This document shows positions 5,509 through 9,109 of a stretch of 9,109 bases of DNA, one piece after another. The position numbers and the translations under genes were made by a program. The notes beneath the pieces were generated by a model, which had not been told where the DNA came from, did no database searches, and saw only the letters and a program-made list of their open reading frames with translations. The DNA comes from Lachnospiraceae bacterium (GTDB lineage Bacteria > Bacillota > Clostridia > Lachnospirales > Lachnospiraceae), in NCBI GenBank assembly GCA_009774585.1, contig VSOA01000149.1:1-9109 (forward strand). The letters run 5' to 3'. Position 1 is the first letter of the stretch. Every line of letters begins with the position of its first letter.

Positions 5509-6916
5509 CAGCAACAACCTCCACCATCTGGTTTTCCCTGTAGTCAGTTCCGTAAATTCTGCCGGAGTAAAAACATCCGTCCTCACATTTTTTCAAACAA
5601 TTATTCTCCGGGAATTTGCAATCCGTCAGGGACATATTGCTAAAGTTCTTGTTTTTACCGAATGTAGTAATAATTCCTGCTGTTCTCGGTGTATCTTTAT
5701 CTATCTCAAGTGCCGAACACGTATTGCACCACACCACATTGCACTTATGTTCAAGCCCTGTCATGATGGAACATTCAAACTCATGACTGCCTTCCGTCCA
5801 TGACGGACATAAAATAAGCTTAATGTTCAGCTTCTGCATCAGCAAATCCCTCACCTTCCGATCTAATTCACTTCTACAGACCGCTACTGCAATACTGCCA
5901 TATCCCTCGCAATGTATAATATGGATTTCTTCCCCTTCTATAATGTCTTCCAAAAATGTTTCGTTATCTTTTTCCCACGGGAATCTCCTGAGTTTTTCCT
6001 GTCCAAACCATTCATTGCCTTCATAGTCTATAACATATGCCGTATTATGATTCCGGTGCCTTCCCTTACATTCCCATATGCTTGGAAATACAATAAAATG
6101 CAGATTACTCAGGTATACATTCCTGATGGACTCAATGAGACTATTTTTCATGCCAACCGTTCCGAGCATCTCCGGAAATACCAGTATTTTATTACCGTTC
6201 TCATCTGCCCTGCGCACGACCTTCTCTATATATTCCGTCAGTTTTGCCTGCATGTGCCCATTCAACTCTTTTATCATAAAATAGTTGACGAAAGCACCCT
6301 TTTCATACTCTTGATATCTTTCATCATCCAGCCTCACTTCATCTGTTAACGGCGAAAGCGCAACCGGAATCGTAAGTTCGGTTTCGTCATCCATACACAA
6401 GCCAAAATCTTGCGGATTCAAAATATAGTTTTTTAATGTATATTTCCCCTCCACCTTGTCTTCATTCACTTCTACATAAAAAGAATGATACAAAAATGTG
6501 TTAATATCTATTGCATGGTGCTCATCTCTACTCTTACCCTCCCATATACATGTATATCTGGGCAGGATGATTATACTCGTCGCTTTTACATTATCTTCGC
6601 TGTTCAAACTATCCATACACCGAACAGACTCAAAATCCAGCCGCTCTATCCAGAGTTCTTCTTCCAGCAATTTGGCTGCTTTCTCATCCAGTTTCTGCAA
6701 TAAAAAAGGCAGCATGACCAAGTTGGACTTATATGTGTCCGACAGGATGCTAAAGTCAGTTAAAGAGAAGCCTTCTTCTAACAGCTCCTCTGCTTCCTCT
6801 AACATATTCTTCTCATGATTCGATGCCACCGCATATGCCATATCCGCTTCAAAATTTTCATTGAGCAGATAACGTATGATTACAGCCATGCAATCGTATA
6901 ATTTACATGATTCCAA
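5489..6916 (-). CDS. Nitrilase-superfamily (C-N hydrolase) enzyme with unknown N-terminal half
   Basis: From a TTG start the product has 475 aa. The C-terminal part (about 205-440) has the complete nitrilase triad: E249 in ILVFPEM, K308 in GQEKLRRFPWE, and C347 in SIAVAVCRSELD. The preceding helix resembles the family's usual first alpha helix, and CPSWTEG and NVVWCNTC match later strands. Members cleave nonpeptide C-N bonds of nitriles or amides, or transfer acyl groups. The first 200 residues are acidic, mostly helical, then beta-rich, and unlike any domain I know. ATG 6955 has no ribosome site and would lie inside the promoter. TTG 6916 has AAAGGAG 7 nt upstream and follows the predicted start point, so it is preferred. 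It leads an operon with the winged-helix and helical genes. Nitrilase domains occur fused to reverse transcriptase in DRT1 defence proteins, but no RT motif is present here. Confidence 0.82.
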   Translation of the reverse strand: MESCKLYDCMAVIIRYLLNENFEADMAYAVASNHEKNMLEEAEELLEEGFSLTDFSILSDTYKSNLVMLPFLLQKLDEKAAKLLEEELWIERLDFESVRCMDSLNSEDNVKATSIIILPRYTCIWEGKSRDEHHAIDINTFLYHSFYVEVNEDKVEGKYTLKNYILNPQDFGLCMDDETELTIPVALSPLTDEVRLDDERYQEYEKGAFVNYFMIKELNGHMQAKLTEYIEKVVRRADENGNKILVFPEMLGTVGMKNSLIESIRNVYLSNLHFIVFPSIWECKGRHRNHNTAYVIDYEGNEWFGQEKLRRFPWEKDNETFLEDIIEGEEIHIIHCEGYGSIAVAVCRSELDRKVRDLLMQKLNIKLILCPSWTEGSHEFECSIMTGLEHKCNVVWCNTCSALEIDKDTPRTAGIITTFGKNKNFSNMSLTDCKFPENNCLKKCEDGCFYSGRIYGTDYRENQMVEVVADGCENE

Positions 6917-6934
6917 ATCGGTTCTCCTTTGTAT

Positions 6935-6962
6935 ATTATAACATGTTTTACTCATTATTCAA
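6935..6962 (-). promoter_or_regulatory. Extended -10 promoter of the nitrilase operon
   Basis: The minus strand reads TTGAAT (6957-6962), 16 nt, then TATAAT (6935-6940) with TGT immediately upstream, giving an extended -10. The start should be near 6928, only about 12 nt before the TTG codon at 6916, so the mRNA would begin almost at its AAGGAG ribosome site. Confidence 0.65.
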
Positions 6963-6966
6963 CATA

Positions 6967-6985
6967 TTGTTTACACATTGTTTAC
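6967..6985. repeat. Paired TTGTTTAC direct repeats upstream of the nitrilase promoter
   Basis: TTGTTTAC occurs at 6967-6974 and 6978-6985, 11 bp apart (one helical turn), immediately upstream of the -35. A third copy lies at 7156-7163. In-phase direct repeats abutting a -35 suit an activator or a cooperatively binding regulator. Spacing and position are seen; the function is inferred. Confidence 0.5.
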
Positions 6986-7180
6986 TTCTCGTTTGCCTAT
7001 ATACCACTAGTAATCAATGGAATAAACTCATAGAAATGAAAAACTTTGATTGCATTATACAGACTTTCCATGTTGATACTATTGTATAATATTACTCATA
7101 TTGTATCATTATCTTGTATACATAGCAACTATGTACATCGTTTTATAATCGATACTTGTTTACTATAACATACAAAATTA
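6986..7180. other. AT-rich intergenic stretch with short repeats, no supported gene
   Basis: This is the largest gene-free stretch once the TTG start is accepted (6917-7233 in all). Apart from the promoter and repeats beside it, it holds a 7-bp inverted repeat TACATAG-caa-CTATGTA (7119-7135), a third TTGTTTAC copy (7156-7163), and TGATAC/GTATCA arms (about 7073-7108) flanking AT-rich sequence. I see no RNA gene, and only a 24-codon frame without a ribosome site. Confidence 0.4.
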
Positions 7181-7220
7181 TGGCAGTTCCGTTAATAATG
7201 TACATCCTTCGGAACTGCCA
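7181..7220 (-). terminator. Hairpin terminator after the LicC-like gene
   Basis: An 11-bp perfect stem, TGGCAGTTCCG with CGGAACTGCCA (arms 7210-7220 and 7181-7191), has an 18-nt loop and is followed on the minus strand by TAATTTTG. It lies 14 bp after the LicC-like stop. The T-tract is short, so termination may be partial. Confidence 0.65.
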
Positions 7221-7233
7221 CTCACCTTCTTCC

Positions 7234-8016
7234 CTACAGCCTTATCACCTCACTAATACTCCCGTCCTCAACCCATCTGCACGCGTTCTCATAGTCTTCG
7301 TTCGTATCAAACTCAATCCAGCCATTGCAAAATCTTTCCGCCTTGACAGGACGTCCGGATTCGATGACTGCCTGCAGTAAGTCCGTCATATACGCTTTGC
7401 GGACCGGCTTACCCGACTGCTGCCACGGTTTATCCTCAAACTCGGTATATGCCTCATTCATGATAGCCTGAATATGTTCCAATCCGGCTTTGGAGAATTT
7501 CAGCAAGCCCACATATCTGGCATCAATATCTTCCAGCTTCGGACTTTCCAGTCCCAATTCCACAATGTTATCGTTTGCATCCAGCGCAAGACTCTCTGTA
7601 TCAAAATCCACTTTGCCGTAGCGCTTCTCCCAATACATCTTCCAGTTATCGTCTACCGCAACAGCGAAATCTGCTTCCGATTTCATCATCACCCTCAGCA
7701 TGTCCTCCTCAAACAGAATGTCTGAATAACTGACAATCATGTCCTCGTCGAATTCTGATTTTGCCGCCATCAACGACTCTACCATGTTCGTGTTGGCATA
7801 GTCCTCATTCGTGTAATAAGTAACTCCTTCGTACCCGATTTTGTCTGCTGCGAATCCGCGCACCACAATAATATTCTCTATTCCGCACTTCCGGTACATC
7901 TCAATCTGACGTTCAATAATTGTCTGCCCCATAAAGGAAAGCATGCCTTTCGGTAAATTCTCCGTATATTTTTTTAATCTCGTTCCCTGTCCTGCTGCCA
8001 GAATCATTGCTTTCAT
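7234..8016 (-). CDS. LicC-like nucleotidyltransferase (phosphocholine/phosphonate cytidylyltransferase family)
   Basis: This 260-aa protein of the NTP_transferase superfamily has the family motifs in order: LAAGQGTRL (6-14) for nucleotide binding, LPKGML with K23, YSDI with D99 for metal, and WIEFDTNEDY with D237 as the second metal ligand. The N-terminus closely resembles LicC, the CTP:phosphocholine cytidylyltransferase. The DDNW...YWEKRYG segment (122-134) and ESPKLEDIDARYVGLLKF recall cytidylyltransferases linked to PEP mutase that activate 2-aminoethylphosphonate. It is a cytosolic enzyme activating a phospho- or phosphono-alcohol or amine for attachment to a surface polymer. The ATG has AAGGAG 8 nt upstream and lies 31 bp after the 318-aa gene. 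Substrate is undecided: no PEP mutase, LicA or LicD is inside the window. Confidence 0.87.
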   Translation of the reverse strand: MKAMILAAGQGTRLKKYTENLPKGMLSFMGQTIIERQIEMYRKCGIENIIVVRGFAADKIGYEGVTYYTNEDYANTNMVESLMAAKSEFDEDMIVSYSDILFEEDMLRVMMKSEADFAVAVDDNWKMYWEKRYGKVDFDTESLALDANDNIVELGLESPKLEDIDARYVGLLKFSKAGLEHIQAIMNEAYTEFEDKPWQQSGKPVRKAYMTDLLQAVIESGRPVKAERFCNGWIEFDTNEDYENACRWVEDGSISEVIRL

Positions 8017-8047
8017 GTTCTTATCTCCTTGTTCCCGCTTTCTAATG

Positions 8048-9004
8048 TTATAGTAATTCCTCTAAATCTTTCCATTCGCCTCTCTCGACACCCGGTATCT
8101 GAATACTCTTTTCAATGCATTCTTCGTACGCCGATATAAATGTATTTAATACCTCTTCAGATTTAGATGTGATAATAGACGCCCTGACGGTATTCTCGCC
8201 GTCTTTCCCATGCTGCATATTGGCAGTACAGTATTTCGCGTAAATTCCTTTTGCCTTCAATCCTTCAACTAACTTAGGCAGCGATACAATATAAACACTC
8301 TTACCTGTTCCATATACCGACACCATAGTCCGATCATCGTATGTAAGACTTAACCGATTGTACATAGTCAGCTCAGACAAATCTGCCGCCTTAACTAAAT
8401 CCTCCGCTTTTCTAACGGCATAGCGTACACTTACGCTTAAACCGTAAAAAAGCGCAATCTTCTTCTGCATCTTATTATGTATATCTGTTATGACGCCGTC
8501 TATTGTGTCTTCTGTCGTAAAACTCATCTTCACATTACTGTGAAAATTCTCGGCGCCTTCATTCATCAGTTCGGATATATCACTTCCTACATATTCAAGT
8601 TCTTGAATCTTGTCTATATTCTTTCCTTCACAAAATACATAGTCGCAGGCTATCGCCTCATCAATCCACCCATATAATGAACTTCCATTTTCACAAATTA
8701 CCCCTTCCCGGTTGGAAATCGCAAGTATCCCGGCATACTTAAAAATATAATCCATTAACTTATCATGTGCCGAACGAAGTACATACTCATTTAACTTTTC
8801 CACCGTTTTTTCTTTTTCACCGAAAAATTTTCTGAATGCAAACAAATCCCTTGAATACCTAGCAAACATATATAAGTCATAGGCAATCTGATCCTGCCAG
8901 TATCCCCATATTTTCTTTTCACCTTTCACTAAATTGATTGACCCAAACTCCAAGTAACTTACCGATTCCGGATTTTCACATCCATAGTATTTTTGATTAT
9001 CCAT
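8048..9004 (-). CDS. Unknown protein with weak SAM-methyltransferase-like signature
   Basis: This 318-aa soluble protein has no membrane segment or signal peptide, and I do not recognise the family with confidence. Residues 101-112 (GVICENGSSLYG) followed by LEYVGSDISELMNEGAENFH (136-155) resemble motif I and the acidic post-I turn of Rossmann methyltransferases, as in sugar O-methyltransferases. The glycine-rich loop is poor, so this could be a degenerate or unrelated fold. The first 90 residues are aromatic and helical (YWQDQIAYDLYMFARYSRDLF). The C-terminal third has IVSLPKLVEGLKAKGI, consistent with a later Rossmann strand and helix. ATG 9004 has GGAG 7 nt upstream. It is operonic with the LicC-like gene, so a role in modifying or assembling the same surface component is plausible. 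Confidence 0.72.
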   Translation of the reverse strand: MDNQKYYGCENPESVSYLEFGSINLVKGEKKIWGYWQDQIAYDLYMFARYSRDLFAFRKFFGEKEKTVEKLNEYVLRSAHDKLMDYIFKYAGILAISNREGVICENGSSLYGWIDEAIACDYVFCEGKNIDKIQELEYVGSDISELMNEGAENFHSNVKMSFTTEDTIDGVITDIHNKMQKKIALFYGLSVSVRYAVRKAEDLVKAADLSELTMYNRLSLTYDDRTMVSVYGTGKSVYIVSLPKLVEGLKAKGIYAKYCTANMQHGKDGENTVRASIITSKSEEVLNTFISAYEECIEKSIQIPGVERGEWKDLEELL

Positions 9005-9006
9005 TT

Positions 9007-9109
9007 TTACTCTCCATTCTTATTATGACATAATCGTATATGATTTTTATTTCTTACATATTTTAATAAACTGAATTTGTAAATAGTTCCTTCACCCGAT
9101 TCACATCCC
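9007..9109 (-). other. Window edge: possible 3' end of an upstream gene, frame undecided
   Basis: Two minus-strand frames are open from the window edge. One runs 33 codons and stops at 9007-9009, 2 bp before the next ATG (…LLKYVRNKNHIRLCHNKNGE). The other ends at 9063-9065 (…DVNRVKELFTNSVY), leaving an A-rich spacer of about 58 bp. Either could be the tail of a neighbouring gene; the second leaves a more typical spacer. I see no clear promoter. Confidence 0.3.

Noticed and set aside
5509..5586. Upstream GTG extension of the winged-helix gene
   Set aside because: The GTG has no ribosome site and would overlap the nitrilase gene by 98 bp; ATG 5508 with GGAGG 9 nt upstream is better.
5489..6916. 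DRT1-type reverse transcriptase-nitrilase
   Set aside because: The nitrilase domain is clear, but the N-terminal region has no YxDD-type motif and is far too short for an RT domain.
6997..7071. 24-codon minus-strand frame (MESLYNAIKV...) upstream of the nitrilase operon
   Set aside because: No ribosome site and too short to separate from chance in AT-rich DNA.
1..9109. CRISPR array, tRNA/rRNA genes, transposase or integrase
   Set aside because: No regularly spaced repeats, no recognisable structural RNA, and none of the supported proteins carries transposase or recombinase motifs.

Overview
The window looks like the chromosome of a low-GC Gram-positive, most likely a clostridial (Lachnospiraceae-like) anaerobe. 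This is inferred from AAGGAG/GGAGG ribosome sites, sigma-A type promoters, AT-rich spacers, and TarI/LicC-type cytidylyltransferases of the kind used for cell-envelope polymers. No taxonomic marker gene is present. All supported genes lie on the minus strand, so transcription runs from high to low coordinates.

Right side (9109 to about 7181): a 318-aa protein of unknown function with a weak methyltransferase-like signature, then a LicC-like nucleotidyltransferase 31 bp downstream, closed by a hairpin terminator. Left side (871 to 1): two tandem IspD/TarI-type cytidylyltransferases, the second cut by the window edge. Both sides fit a surface-glycan, teichoic-acid or phosphonate/phosphocholine locus. 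The complete IspD/TarI copy has lost the arginine-bearing nucleotide loop that its neighbour keeps.

Middle (about 7180 to 950): some 6.2 kb of accessory genes lie between the two cytidylyltransferase modules. Module A (6916 to 4015) is a three-gene operon: a nitrilase-superfamily enzyme with an uncharacterised N-terminal half, a winged-helix protein with a hydrophobic helix, and an all-helical protein ending in a coiled coil. It has an extended -10 promoter, upstream direct repeats and a terminator. An XRE regulator follows with its own promoter and an inverted repeat over the start point. Module B (3295 to 959) has a promoter carrying a second inverted repeat, followed by a three-segment membrane protein, a 47-aa acidic protein, a 61-aa helical protein and a C39-like papain-fold cysteine peptidase joined by an ATGA overlap.

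Module B is the best candidate for an undescribed system: membrane protein, two tiny partners and a cytosolic cysteine peptidase, next to an autoregulated XRE repressor. Its layout resembles stress- or phage-triggered effector cassettes, but no sensor, nucleotide cyclase, nuclease or transporter is visible, so defence is a hypothesis. Module A could be an independent system or part of the same one. No RNA genes, CRISPR arrays or insertion sequences were seen.
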